DNA from: Desulfobotulus alkaliphilus
GTDB lineage: Bacteria; Desulfobacterota; Desulfobacteria; Desulfobacterales; ASO4-4
Direction of reading: 5' to 3'
Assembly: GCF_007830435.1 (NCBI RefSeq)
Contig: NZ_VLLC01000001.1
Coordinates: forward strand, 82,007-146,006
DNA length: 64,000 bases
Numbering within the stretch: the stretch's first letter is position 1; every line of letters begins with the position of its first letter. Shown one piece after another: positions 16,220 through 24,975 of the stretch. A program made the position numbers and the translations under genes. The notes beneath the pieces are model-generated. The model worked only from the letters and a program-made list of their open reading frames with translations. It had not been told where the DNA came from and ran no database searches.

Positions 16220-17491
16220 TCATATTTTATATACCAGCCTTCCGCCCACAATGGTTCCCACGGCCTGTCCCCTAAGCTGCCATCCCCCAAAGGGTGTATT
16301 TCTGCTTAAAGAGGCAAAGGATGCAGGGACCACTGTCCAGGAAGCCCTGATGTCCATCAGGGTCAGATCCGCAGGGGCTCCGGGAACCAGATCATTGCCC
16401 ATGCCAAGGATGCGGGCCGGATTTTTACTCATCAGACGGACAAGATCCCCAAGGGATATCGAACCATCATGCACCAGCTTAAGGGATAATCCAAGGGAAG
16501 TTTCAAGGCCTATAATACCATTGGGGGCCTCATCAAAGGGAACTTCCTTTTCCATGGGTGCATGGGGTGCATGATCCGTGGCAATGCAGTCCAGGGTGCC
16601 ATCCTGCAGACCTTCGATGATGGCTTTCCGGTCCGCTTCACTGCGCAGGGGCGGGTTCATTTTGGCAAGGGTATCATATTCGCCCACAGCCTCTTCCGTA
16701 AGGCAGAAGTAATGGGGGGCCGTTTCTGCCGTCACCTGCACGCCCCTTGCCTTGGCCTGCCGGATGGCCCGTACCGATTCCCGGGTGCTGACATGGGCAA
16801 TGTGGACCCGGCTTCCCGTCAGTTCAGCCAGACCGATCTCCCTTTCCACCATGAGGGATTCGGAAAGATTGGGAATCCCCCCAAGGCCCAGCCGTGTGGC
16901 CACAGCGCCCTCATTCATCACACCGCCAGCCACAAGACTCAGATCCTCACAATGGGAGATGATGAAAAGATCAAAGGCCTGCGCATATTCCATGGCCCTG
17001 CGCATGGTCTGCCCGTCCACCACGGGCATCCCGTCGTCACTCAGGGCAATGGCACCGGCAGCTTTAAGATCGGCATATTCGTTCAGCTGCTGCCCTCCAA
17101 GCCCTCCGGTAATGGCAGCCACGGGGTAGACCCTCGCAAGACCGGCTTTCTCTGCCTGCTGCACAATCCAGGATGTGATTCCTGCATGATCATTCACAGG
17201 CCGGGTATTGGGCATGCAGCATACGGCCGTAAATCCGCCCTTCACGGCAGCGCGGCAACCGCTTTCTATGGTTTCCTTGTATTCCTGCCCCGGCTCCCTG
17301 AGGTGGACATGCATATCAATCAAACCCGGCGTCACAAAAAGCCCCGCAGCATCCAGCACCTCGTCCGCCTTTTCCATGCATGTACCGGGTTCCGTGACAG
17401 CCTCAATCCGGCCATCAAGAATCCAGATATCCCGTAGCCCGTCAATGTGACCCGGATCCAGAACATGGCCGTTTTCAATCTTCATCCGCAT
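16220..17491 (-). CDS. pyrC: Dihydroorotase (class I)
   Basis: The enzyme closes carbamoyl-aspartate to dihydroorotate in pyrimidine synthesis. The 423-residue protein has the zinc-binding DMHVHLREPG near residue 58, a KGGFTAVCCMPNT block, HCED, IAHVSTRES and the catalytic CIATDHAPH near 305, all as in class I (PyrC/allantoinase-like) amidohydrolases. AGGAGG lies eight bases before ATG 17491. The start overlaps the end of pyrB by 17 bases, so the two are co-translated, as is common in bacteria where both proteins assemble into one complex. All metal-binding motifs look intact, so it is probably active rather than the pseudo-dihydroorotase that accompanies some PyrB enzymes. Confidence 0.95.
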   Translation of the reverse strand: MRMKIENGHVLDPGHIDGLRDIWILDGRIEAVTEPGTCMEKADEVLDAAGLFVTPGLIDMHVHLREPGQEYKETIESGCRAAVKGGFTAVCCMPNTRPVNDHAGITSWIVQQAEKAGLARVYPVAAITGGLGGQQLNEYADLKAAGAIALSDDGMPVVDGQTMRRAMEYAQAFDLFIISHCEDLSLVAGGVMNEGAVATRLGLGGIPNLSESLMVEREIGLAELTGSRVHIAHVSTRESVRAIRQAKARGVQVTAETAPHYFCLTEEAVGEYDTLAKMNPPLRSEADRKAIIEGLQDGTLDCIATDHAPHAPMEKEVPFDEAPNGIIGLETSLGLSLKLVHDGSISLGDLVRLMSKNPARILGMGNDLVPGAPADLTLMDIRASWTVVPASFASLSRNTPFGGWQLRGQAVGTIVGGRLVYKI

Positions 17492-18413
17492 TGCGTACAC
17501 CTCCTGACAAGAGATAAAAAAGGGCCATTCTCAGGGCCACGCCGTTTTCAACCTGATCCAGAATGGCTGAACGGGAGCCGTCTGCCACGGTATCAGAAAT
17601 TTCCACTCCCCGGTTCATGGGGCCGGGATGGAGCACCACGGCATCGGGATGGGCCATGGATACTCTTTTTTCACTGAGTCCGAATTCTCTGGCATACTCC
17701 CTTTCCGTGGAAAAGAGAACGTTATTCATGCGTTCCTTCTGCATACGGAGCATAATGATGACATCGGCTCCCTCCAGCGCCTTGTCCACGGAAAAAAAAG
17801 CCTTTACCCCATAACTTTCAATGCCCTTGGGTATCATGGTCGGTGGTCCTGCCACCCGCACCTCGGCCCCCATCTTCACAAGACCTTCCATATTGGAGCG
17901 TGCCACGCGGCTGTGGGCAATATCTCCGATAATGGCTACCTTGAGTCCGGCAATCCGGCCTTTTTTTTCACGGATGGTCATCATGTCCAGCAGGGCCTGG
18001 GTCGGGTGGGCATGCCTGCCGTCACCGGCATTGATCACCCCGCATTTCAGGTGGCCTGCAATAAAACGGGCCGCCCCGGAAGTGCCATGGCGCATGACCA
18101 CCACATCGGGCTGCATGGCCTCAAGGGTTTTTACCGTATCCAGAAGACTTTCACCCTTGGCCATGCTGGAACCGCTTTTGGCAAGGGCAATGACATCGGC
18201 ACTTAAGCGTTTGCCTGCAATATCAAAGGAAGTCTTTGTCCTTGTGCTGGCTTCATGGAAAAAAAGAATCAGGGTTTTGCCCCGCAAGGTCGGAACCTTT
18301 TTCACAGGTCTTAAGGAAATCTCCTTCATGCCCTGAGCCGTATCCAGAATATGGGTCATTTCCTCCACAGAAAGGGAGGCAATATCCAGAATGTCTTTTC
18401 TGCTGAAATACAT
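17475..18413 (-). CDS. pyrB: Aspartate carbamoyltransferase catalytic subunit
   Basis: PyrB joins carbamoyl phosphate and aspartate, the first committed step of pyrimidine synthesis. The 312-residue protein carries the carbamoyl-phosphate motif STRTKTSF near residue 55, GDGRHAHPTQALLD near 130 and the aspartate-loop HPGPMNRG near 262. GGAGGGGT precedes ATG 18413. No pyrI regulatory subunit gene is adjacent. It is followed by overlapping pyrC, the common non-enteric arrangement. No PyrR-binding attenuator or other leader is evident in the 34 bases between it and lepB. Confidence 0.96.
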   Translation of the reverse strand: MYFSRKDILDIASLSVEEMTHILDTAQGMKEISLRPVKKVPTLRGKTLILFFHEASTRTKTSFDIAGKRLSADVIALAKSGSSMAKGESLLDTVKTLEAMQPDVVVMRHGTSGAARFIAGHLKCGVINAGDGRHAHPTQALLDMMTIREKKGRIAGLKVAIIGDIAHSRVARSNMEGLVKMGAEVRVAGPPTMIPKGIESYGVKAFFSVDKALEGADVIIMLRMQKERMNNVLFSTEREYAREFGLSEKRVSMAHPDAVVLHPGPMNRGVEISDTVADGSRSAILDQVENGVALRMALFYLLSGGVRNADED

Positions 18414-18447
18414 ACCCCTCCAATGCCCCTGAAAACAGGGACTTATT

Positions 18448-19113
18448 TCAGGAAATAAAATTCCCCAAGCGATCCCAGCGGGGCCGCATACGCTCTCCAT
18501 CCCAGGACCAGTAGATCATAAAGGCCCGTCCCTTCAGCTCCCGGATATCCACATAGCCCCAGAATCGGCTGTCGCTGCTGCTGTCCCTGTTGTCCCCCAT
18601 GGTAAACAGCTTGCCTTCGGGAACCCGCACAGGTCCCATATTATCCCTTGGGCTGAGTTCCCTGCGGTAAATATTTGGATCAATATATCCTGCATAGGAT
18701 TCATCCCGCACCGCTTCGCCATTTCGGTAAAGCTGTTTGTCCCGTATTTCAATGACATCACCTTCAACGCCCACAACCCGCTTGATAAAATCCTTGCTGC
18801 TGTCTTCGGGATAGGCAAAAACAATGACATCGCCATGGCCTGGCATTTTCCCCCCAAGAACGGCCTCGCCGAAAAAAGGAACATTCAGGCCATAGGCCAG
18901 CTTGTTGACAAGAATATGATCCCCGATCTGAAGGGTCTCCAGCATGGAGCCCGAAGGGATTTTAAAGGCCTGAACCGCAAAAGTCCGGATCATCAGGGCC
19001 AGAACCACGGCAATGACAATGGCTTCCACATTCTCACGCCAGGCAGAAGCCTTTGGTGGCTTCATCTGCATATTTTCTGCGCTTGTCTGAGTTTTCACAC
19101 AAAGTACCTTCAT
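18448..19113 (-). CDS. lepB: Signal peptidase I
   Basis: This 221-residue inner-membrane protease removes signal peptides from exported proteins. One N-terminal membrane segment (about 27-48) is followed by the box with catalytic Ser, IPSGSMLETLQIGD, and the catalytic Lys region DFIKRVVGVEGD. The late GDNRDSSSDSRFWG motif completes the family signature. It is shorter than E. coli LepB (324) and has one visible membrane segment, as in many deltaproteobacterial enzymes. It reads in the same direction as pyrB-pyrC, 34 bases upstream, and may share their transcript. Confidence 0.95.
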   Translation of the reverse strand: MKVLCVKTQTSAENMQMKPPKASAWRENVEAIVIAVVLALMIRTFAVQAFKIPSGSMLETLQIGDHILVNKLAYGLNVPFFGEAVLGGKMPGHGDVIVFAYPEDSSKDFIKRVVGVEGDVIEIRDKQLYRNGEAVRDESYAGYIDPNIYRRELSPRDNMGPVRVPEGKLFTMGDNRDSSSDSRFWGYVDIRELKGRAFMIYWSWDGERMRPRWDRLGNFIS

Positions 19114-19174
19114 CAGGGGTCAATAAAAAAAATGGCAGAATTTCAGGGTTCTCTGCGTTTTCCTGCATAAAAAA

Positions 19175-19206
19175 CCCTCTTTATATTACGATAAAGAGGG
19201 TAAAAA
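19175..19206 (-). terminator. Intrinsic terminator after the DUF39 gene
   Basis: CCCTCTTTAT at 19175-19184 pairs perfectly with ATAAAGAGGG at 19191-19200 around a six-base loop. A-rich sequence at 19168-19174 gives a T-run on the minus strand, so it ends transcription from the DUF39 gene before lepB. The plus-strand side also has a short A-run. Confidence 0.8.
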
Positions 19207-19209
19207 ACG

Positions 19210-20382
19210 CTAAGAAGGTCCGGGAAGAAGGAACTGGGGCTCTCCCAGAAAAAACTTACCCCTTTCTATCCATTCTTTTAAAATGAAAGCCACCTCTCTG
19301 GCCCTGACCATGCTGGAAAGGGGGACGGTGGGAATCACCTTGCCTTCCACCGTAATGCTGCCGCTTTTCAGTTCTTCATAGCTCACCTGTCCATAGCTGC
19401 GGGAAACCCCATTGGGATAATCCATGGCATAATCCACCACCTGGGTAAAGATATCCGAATCCTTCACTCCCGTAAACCGGGCCATTTCCTCATTGAGAAT
19501 GGGAATGGGAATCCCCAGACCTAAAGAAAGGGTACAGCCATACCCCCGCATACTGGCTCCCCGCAGCCATTCGGGCTTCATCTGCTTCATATCTCCCATG
19601 ACAAAGAGGGTACCCGCAGGCGTTGTGGGAACCCCCTGTTCCGTTCGGGGAGCCTGGGGCTTGTGCTGGGTTCCCCACCAGGTGACATAGCCCACACCGC
19701 CACCAAGAAAAATCCGGGTTCCAAGACCGATGGTCCGGTAGCAGGGATCGTTCATCAGGGGGCTTAGGGCACCGGCACTGCAGTAGTTGGCATTTCCCAT
19801 CCGGGGTTTCAGGGTGCCCATATAGGTATAAATGGTTTTTTTGGTGGTGTTGATGGCGCAGTTATAATTCTGATACCCGTTTCTCGGATTACAGAGAAGG
19901 GCCTGGGGCAGATCCGCAAGGGTCAGATCCTTTTCAAAGAAACGGTTGGGATAGCAGGTGGTTCCATATCCTTCGGAGCGCATGTGTACGGTTTTTCCTG
20001 CAACAAGATCCTCAATCACATGGCCGCCGCCATAATTGAAATTACCGGGATAAACCTTGTTAAGGGGGTCTTCCTCTGTGGGTTCCGTAGCACCGATGTA
20101 ACAGTCCACAGCGGCCAGCCCCCCATAGGCGGGCACACCATTAAACCAGGTTTTAGATGCCTTGATGGTGGGCTGGGCATGGCCGAAATTGATAAAAGCA
20201 CCGGACGAACACATGGGCGCAAAGGTTCCGGTGGTAACCACGTCCACCCTCTGGGCGGCCTTGACAGGCCCGTCATTTTCTACAATATCAATCATTTCCT
20301 CTGCGGTGACAACTACGGCCCTGCCTGAGGCAATCCTGTCATTGATCTCGCGGTATGTCTTATTCACCTCAAAAGTTCCCAT
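19210..20382 (-). CDS. DUF39 protein, putative aspartate-semialdehyde sulfurtransferase (homocysteine synthesis)
   Basis: The 390-residue protein belongs to the 'homocysteine biosynthesis' family (DUF39; MA1821 of Methanosarcina), which makes homocysteine from aspartate semialdehyde and sulfide in anaerobes, including sulfate reducers. Recognisable blocks are KTYREINDRIASG at the start, GTFAPMCSSGAF (conserved Cys near residue 57), AAVDCYIGATE, and NYGGGHVIEDLVAGK. The MA1821-type enzyme normally works with a NIL/ferredoxin protein (MA1822); none is encoded next to this gene. It ends in a strong terminator. The function is taken from the family. Confidence 0.85.
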   Translation of the reverse strand: MGTFEVNKTYREINDRIASGRAVVVTAEEMIDIVENDGPVKAAQRVDVVTTGTFAPMCSSGAFINFGHAQPTIKASKTWFNGVPAYGGLAAVDCYIGATEPTEEDPLNKVYPGNFNYGGGHVIEDLVAGKTVHMRSEGYGTTCYPNRFFEKDLTLADLPQALLCNPRNGYQNYNCAINTTKKTIYTYMGTLKPRMGNANYCSAGALSPLMNDPCYRTIGLGTRIFLGGGVGYVTWWGTQHKPQAPRTEQGVPTTPAGTLFVMGDMKQMKPEWLRGASMRGYGCTLSLGLGIPIPILNEEMARFTGVKDSDIFTQVVDYAMDYPNGVSRSYGQVSYEELKSGSITVEGKVIPTVPLSSMVRAREVAFILKEWIERGKFFLGEPQFLLPGPS

Positions 20383-20438
20383 GTTGATCCTTTCATCATC
20401 AGGCTGTTCGCCATCAGACCAAAATTGTATACGGAGCC

Positions 20439-21809
20439 CTAAATACCGGCCTCAATATCACGAAGTTTTGATAATATATTGTTTTCAACCCAGTTGGCAT
20501 CCAGCCACTCAATGGGGTTCACAAAGGTATTATGGATGATGACACCAAAATGCAGATGATCTCCACCTGCCATACCCGTAACACCCGTCAGGCCCAGTGT
20601 ATCTCCGCGTTTCACCCGATCACCCACGGCAACGTCAATCTGGCTCATATGGGCATAGTGGGTAAAAAGACCGCATCCATGGTCCAGAATAACATTTCTG
20701 CCGTAAATGCCAACGGTTTCGGTCATCACCACCTTGCCTGAAGCCGCTGCAGGAACGGGTGACTGGGCAATGGAGGCGAGATCAATCCCCATATGAAACT
20801 GCCTGTCAATTTCCCTGCCATTATAAAAATAGATTCTTCTGTCTGCAAAGCCCCCCCTGTTGGCAGCCGCAGGCAGGGGAAGAAAATGTCTGTCCCAGAG
20901 AATGGCAGATTCTGATTTTTCAGTAGCAGCAAAAATAACCTTCTCATTTTTATCCCTCAAAAGGTTATTCACCTTAAGGAATTTTTCCAGCGGAGAGTCC
21001 GGATCTCCTCCCGGAATCTGAAACTCCGGCATTTTCCAGTTGAGAAAACGATCACTGATATTGATTTTATCTTCGGGGAAACGCCTTGCATTTACATGGT
21101 GGGGAAAACCGGCCCTTCCTTTGTTACCGGCAAAATCTTCGGCAATAATAAAAATCTCCGAGCCGGAACCAGGCTCATGGTGCAGTCCGAAAAAGGCCAG
21201 ATAAACATCCTTCTCCGGACCAAAGCCGCCATGGCCGGGAAAAAATTTGCCATCCACCTTGACACCGCTGCGCACCACAGGCTCGGAAAGACGGTAGCCC
21301 ACAAGCCCGGACCCGCCATGGGCAAGGTAATGACGCCTTGTCACCACACGGATCTCCGGAGGCCTTGTATCCACCCGAACCTCCCTTTCCAGATAAGCCA
21401 CATTTCCTTTGAAGCCCCCCCTGAGGGAAGCATCCCGCACACGGATTCTTAAGGTTCCCACACCATCGGAGATACCCAGCGCAGAGGGCTTGAAGGGAAG
21501 GTCCACACGGACATGGTCCACACCCGTGGCCCCCAGAAGGGAAGTGGCAGGAAAGATTTTCTGTTCCAGCACATGATTTTTGCCATCTTTAAAAAAAGAA
21601 ACCTGAACTTCCTTAACCCCCCTGCCTTCATCCCTGAAGTCAATTGAAATAACGGCATCTTCCCCAAGACTGTCCGAGGCCAGTCTCAAATCAAGCTCAG
21701 GGGAGCGACCTTCAAAACAGGTAATAATCAGCCAGCCTATACCGGCTATAAAAAAAAACAGAAGGGGCAAAACCAGCCAGCCCCTGTTTTTTTTTTCATT
21801 TTTTTTCAT
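20439..21809 (-). CDS. Membrane-anchored M23 family metallopeptidase (LytM/NlpD-like)
   Basis: The 456-residue protein starts with a basic stretch and one membrane segment (about 8-28), so the bulk lies in the periplasm. The C-terminal M23 domain has the zinc motifs HMGIDLAS (first His/Asp), then LTGVTGMAGGDHLHFGV with the H.H pair, and VILDHGCGLFTHYAHM between. Active-site residues appear intact, so it could cleave peptidoglycan cross-links. The middle region (about 40-290) is beta-rich with no recognised domain. GGAAGGGAAG lies before ATG 21809; an upstream ATG at 21842 would overlap that ribosome site. It diverges from kdsA. Confidence 0.88.
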   Translation of the reverse strand: MKKNEKKNRGWLVLPLLFFFIAGIGWLIITCFEGRSPELDLRLASDSLGEDAVISIDFRDEGRGVKEVQVSFFKDGKNHVLEQKIFPATSLLGATGVDHVRVDLPFKPSALGISDGVGTLRIRVRDASLRGGFKGNVAYLEREVRVDTRPPEIRVVTRRHYLAHGGSGLVGYRLSEPVVRSGVKVDGKFFPGHGGFGPEKDVYLAFFGLHHEPGSGSEIFIIAEDFAGNKGRAGFPHHVNARRFPEDKINISDRFLNWKMPEFQIPGGDPDSPLEKFLKVNNLLRDKNEKVIFAATEKSESAILWDRHFLPLPAAANRGGFADRRIYFYNGREIDRQFHMGIDLASIAQSPVPAAASGKVVMTETVGIYGRNVILDHGCGLFTHYAHMSQIDVAVGDRVKRGDTLGLTGVTGMAGGDHLHFGVIIHNTFVNPIEWLDANWVENNILSKLRDIEAGI

Positions 21810-21941
21810 CTTCCCTTCCCCTTCCTGAAATGAATTTATCAAGCATTATGCCGCTGGCATTCATACCAGCTCACCAATGGGGAATCAAGGGTATTAAGAA
21901 GGAAAAACAAAGATGCGCCGGGGATGGGAGAAGGCATCGGC

Positions 21942-21970
21942 TTGACTTTTGCATATGGGGGCGTTAGGAA
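21942..21970 (+). promoter_or_regulatory. Candidate promoter for the kdsA-lpt gene run
   Basis: TTGACT at 21942-21947 and TAGGAA at 21965-21970 are separated by 17 bases, a sigma-70-like layout. Transcription would begin near 21977, about 50 bases before the kdsA start at 22027. It lies in the divergent gap with the M23 peptidase gene. Confidence 0.45.
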
Positions 21971-22026
21971 TACCTTCAAGAAAAAAACAATCTCTGCTGC
22001 AGTCAGAAAAAAGAGAAAGAGACCCT

Positions 22027-22854
22027 ATGGCAAACCAATTACCAGAAGCAATATTTCCTTCTTCAAATAATTCCATGCTGCTCATTGCAGGCCCCTGCGC
22101 CATTGAGGGCCTGGACCTCTGTCTTCAGATTGCCGAATTCCTGAAAAAAGAGACAGAAAAAAGACAGATCCCCTTGGTCTTCAAGGCTTCCTTTGACAAG
22201 GCCAACCGCAGCAGCATCACCTCTTTCCGCGGGCCGGGTATGGATGAAGGACTGCGCATACTGGAAACCGTAGGCAAAGCGTTCGAAGTTCCCGTCATTT
22301 CAGATATCCATCTTCCGGAACAGGCGGATGCAGCCGCAGAAGTTCTTGACATCATACAGATCCCCGCCTTTCTCTGCCGCCAGACAGACCTTCTTGCCGC
22401 AGCCGCCCGCACGGGAAAACCCGTCAACGTAAAAAAAGGCCAGTTCCTCGCCCCCTGGGACATGAAAAATGTGGTCACCAAGCTAAAGGAATCCGGTGCC
22501 AGTCAAATCATGCTTACGGAACGGGGAGCAAGCTTTGGTTACAACAATCTTGTGGTGGATTTCCGCAGCATCCCCATCCTGAAAAACTTTGGCTATCCGG
22601 TAATTTTCGATGCCACCCACAGCGTGCAGCTTCCCGGAGGTGCAGGCACCCATTCCTCCGGCCAGAGGGAATTTGCTCCGGTACTGGCCCGCAGTGCCAT
22701 GGCAGCAGGGGCGGACGGCCTTTTCATCGAAGTACATCCTGAACCGGAAAAAGCCCTCTGCGATGGGGCCAATTCCCTGCACCTTTCCTCGCTGCCCGGA
22801 CTTCTGGATCAGCTTTGTGCCATTAAAGCCATCCTTGGAGAATCCAGCCCATGA
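22027..22854 (+). CDS. kdsA: 3-deoxy-8-phosphooctulonate synthase
   Basis: KdsA condenses phosphoenolpyruvate with arabinose 5-phosphate to KDO 8-phosphate, needed for lipopolysaccharide core. The 275-residue protein has IAGPCAIEG near the start, FKASFDKANRSS, RGPGMDEGL, TERGASFGYNNLVVD and FDATHSVQLPGG, all family hallmarks. The TERG-to-GYNN segment contains no metal-site Cys at the expected early position; I see Cys in AGPCAIE, so a metal-dependent form is possible. Start ATG 22027 has only a weak AAGAGA site. The stop overlaps the kdsC start (ATGA). Confidence 0.95.
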   Translation: MANQLPEAIFPSSNNSMLLIAGPCAIEGLDLCLQIAEFLKKETEKRQIPLVFKASFDKANRSSITSFRGPGMDEGLRILETVGKAFEVPVISDIHLPEQADAAAEVLDIIQIPAFLCRQTDLLAAAARTGKPVNVKKGQFLAPWDMKNVVTKLKESGASQIMLTERGASFGYNNLVVDFRSIPILKNFGYPVIFDATHSVQLPGGAGTHSSGQREFAPVLARSAMAAGADGLFIEVHPEPEKALCDGANSLHLSSLPGLLDQLCAIKAILGESSP

Positions 22855-23366
22855 AATCTTCCTTTACCGCCATCTCCCTGCTGCTCCTCGATGTGGATGG
22901 TATCCTCACCACAGGTTCCGTCATCTACAGCGACAGCGGTGAAGAAATAAAGGTATTTAACGTCAGAGACGGTCTGGGGCTCCGCATGCTCATGGATGCG
23001 GGAATCCGGGTGGGGATTGTTACGGGCAGGGCAGCGCCTGCCCTGCGGCACAGGCTTAAAAACTTAAACATTGAACTCATATGGGACGGCGTAAGGGACA
23101 AGGCAGCCCTTCTTCCTGAAATAAAAGAAAAAACAGGCATCCTGCCGAAAGCCATGGCCTTCATGGGAGATGACCTTCCGGACATGGGGCTGATGAGGCG
23201 GGTCGGTGTTTCCATCACCGTATGCGATGCAGTTTCAGAAGTAAGGGAGATGGCAGACTTCACCACAAAAGCCTGCGGAGGCAGGGGGGCCGTAAGGGAG
23301 GTCTGTGAGGCCATCCTCAAGGAAAAAGACCTCTGGCCCACCATCGTGGAACGCTTTCAGGAATGA
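22851..23366 (+). CDS. kdsC: 3-deoxy-D-manno-octulosonate 8-phosphate phosphatase
   Basis: KdsC removes phosphate from KDO 8-phosphate, the step after KdsA. The 171-residue HAD (C0) enzyme has motif I LLLLDVDGILTTG near residue 8, VRDGLGLRMLMDAG, motif II VTGRAAPALRHR and motif IV MGDDLPDMGLM near 104. The usual tail ACGGRGAVREVCEAIL is present. It overlaps both neighbours by four bases, so kdsA-kdsC-lptC is tightly coupled. Confidence 0.95.
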   Translation: MKSSFTAISLLLLDVDGILTTGSVIYSDSGEEIKVFNVRDGLGLRMLMDAGIRVGIVTGRAAPALRHRLKNLNIELIWDGVRDKAALLPEIKEKTGILPKAMAFMGDDLPDMGLMRRVGVSITVCDAVSEVREMADFTTKACGGRGAVREVCEAILKEKDLWPTIVERFQE

Positions 23367-23926
23367 AGCCCGGCTATCGGAAAAGACGTTTTCTGCTTTT
23401 TTTTGTAAGCGGCCTGCTCCTCACCACGGCAGTACTTTTTCTTATGGAACGGTTCCGTGCGCCACTGCCACCGGAGGCCCTGCTGCAGCGTTCTGATATT
23501 ACCCTGACCCGTTTCCGGCATACGGCAACGGAAGAAGACAGAGTGATCTGGACCCTCAGCGCAGAAAGGGCAGACTATGACCGGAAAGCAGATGCTGCAT
23601 CTCTGGAAGATGTGAAAGCCAGCTATATGACAAAAGACCGGACTCCCATCCGGGCCTCTGCCCTTTCAGGTTTTGTAAATATCCATACACGGGATATGCT
23701 GCTTGAAGGCGAAGTAAGGATAGAACATCCAGAATATATTGTTAAAAGTGAAAAAATGGAATACAGGGCCAAAGAAAACCTCATCCTGTCACCGGTACCG
23801 GTAACGGTGGAAAGCGAGGGCCTCCGCATCCTGTCGGACACCCTCTCCTATGATATGTCAGACGGCTTGATCCGCTTTAAAGGCAATGTGAAAGGAAAGC
23901 TCCATGGCGCCATGCCATCTCCATAA
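23363..23926 (+). CDS. lptC: LPS export ABC transporter periplasmic protein LptC
   Basis: LptC passes lipopolysaccharide from the inner-membrane LptBFG complex to LptA. The 187-residue protein has one N-terminal membrane segment (about 8-25) and a periplasmic OstA-like beta-jellyroll with the alternating pattern WTLSAERADYDRKADAASLE, then VRIEHPEYIVKSEKMEYRAKEN. Length and fold match LptC. Its start overlaps kdsC (ATGA), and the next gene begins 23 bases before its stop. Confidence 0.88.
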   Translation: MKPGYRKRRFLLFFVSGLLLTTAVLFLMERFRAPLPPEALLQRSDITLTRFRHTATEEDRVIWTLSAERADYDRKADAASLEDVKASYMTKDRTPIRASALSGFVNIHTRDMLLEGEVRIEHPEYIVKSEKMEYRAKENLILSPVPVTVESEGLRILSDTLSYDMSDGLIRFKGNVKGKLHGAMPSP

Positions 23927-24959
23927 GCCAGCCCCTGCGCTCTGGGTCCGGTCGATGAAAATACCGGGCTCTCCCTGCACACAAAAGACAGATTTCGCCG
24001 TGAAATATGCCTCCCATACACCTGGGTACAAGCCGTCTCTTTTTCCAGGAATCCTCTTTGCTGTCTTCTTTTTTTTAATTATTTTCAATGTATCAGCAGA
24101 TTCCCCTCCCCTCATCCGTTTTGAAAGCATGCAGCAGATGTGGGATACGGAGTCCAGAAAAATTTTCATGGAGGGAGAAGCCAGAATTTCGGGGGAGCAG
24201 GGAAGTCTGGAGGCAGAAAACATAAGCATCTTTTTTTACCCCATGGAGACCAAAAAGCCCCTGTCCGCAGAAAGCCTGAAAAGCCTACGGGCCGAAGGCA
24301 GGGTCCGTCTGCTCAGCGAAGAGATCCGGGCCAGCGCAGACACGGCCATGTATGAAAGCCAGACCCAAAAACTTCTGCTTGAAGGCAGACCTGCAGAACT
24401 CCTGCACCCGGCCCTGCATATCCGTGGCAGCGTCATCCGTTTTGACCGCATTCAAAACCAGATGGAGGTGGAAGGCAGCAGCGAAGCCCCGACCACCCTC
24501 AGGGAAACAGCCCCGGAGAACAGGGAATCCCCCCCCATGACGGCAAAGGCCCTCAGGCAGCACTGGGATCTGAATAAAAACACCCTTGTTCTGTCTGGCA
24601 ATGTCCATGTGACCCAGTCTGAAACGGAAATCATGGCTGATACCATGACCCTTTACTACAGGGCGGAAGAAAAAAAAGAAGATGAAACAGGTCATGGCTC
24701 CGAGCCCGGAATTGACAAGGCCATTGCCGAAGGTCATGTAAGGCTTGTTCAGGCGGATGGCAGTGCCCATGGAGACAAGGCTCTGTACACAAGCACAGAT
24801 GAGCTGATCATACTCACGGGAAACCCGGCACGCATGGAACGCAACGGGAATATGCTGCAGGGGCCGGAAATCCGTTTTAACCGCAGAACCGGTGAGATCG
24901 AAATTTCAGGCGGGGCTTCAGGTTCCCTGCTTCCCGGATCCGGAGCCATGCCTTTCTGA
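23904..24959 (+). CDS. lptA: LptA/OstA-like LPS transport protein (double-length)
   Basis: LptA forms the periplasmic bridge for lipopolysaccharide. This protein has 351 residues against about 185 in E. coli and shows two OstA-like blocks: GEARISGEQGSLEAENISIFF near residue 92 and LSGNVHVTQSETEIMADTMTLYY near 230, with a third GHVRLVQADGSAHGDKALYT repeat. A hydrophobic export segment is at about 47-64, after an unusually long polar N-terminal tail. AAAGGAA sits seven bases before ATG 23904; ATG 23955 is an alternative that would shorten the tail. It is followed by lptB. Confidence 0.82.
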   Translation: MAPCHLHKPAPALWVRSMKIPGSPCTQKTDFAVKYASHTPGYKPSLFPGILFAVFFFLIIFNVSADSPPLIRFESMQQMWDTESRKIFMEGEARISGEQGSLEAENISIFFYPMETKKPLSAESLKSLRAEGRVRLLSEEIRASADTAMYESQTQKLLLEGRPAELLHPALHIRGSVIRFDRIQNQMEVEGSSEAPTTLRETAPENRESPPMTAKALRQHWDLNKNTLVLSGNVHVTQSETEIMADTMTLYYRAEEKKEDETGHGSEPGIDKAIAEGHVRLVQADGSAHGDKALYTSTDELIILTGNPARMERNGNMLQGPEIRFNRRTGEIEISGGASGSLLPGSGAMPF

Positions 24960-24975
24960 CATCAGGAGATCTTCC

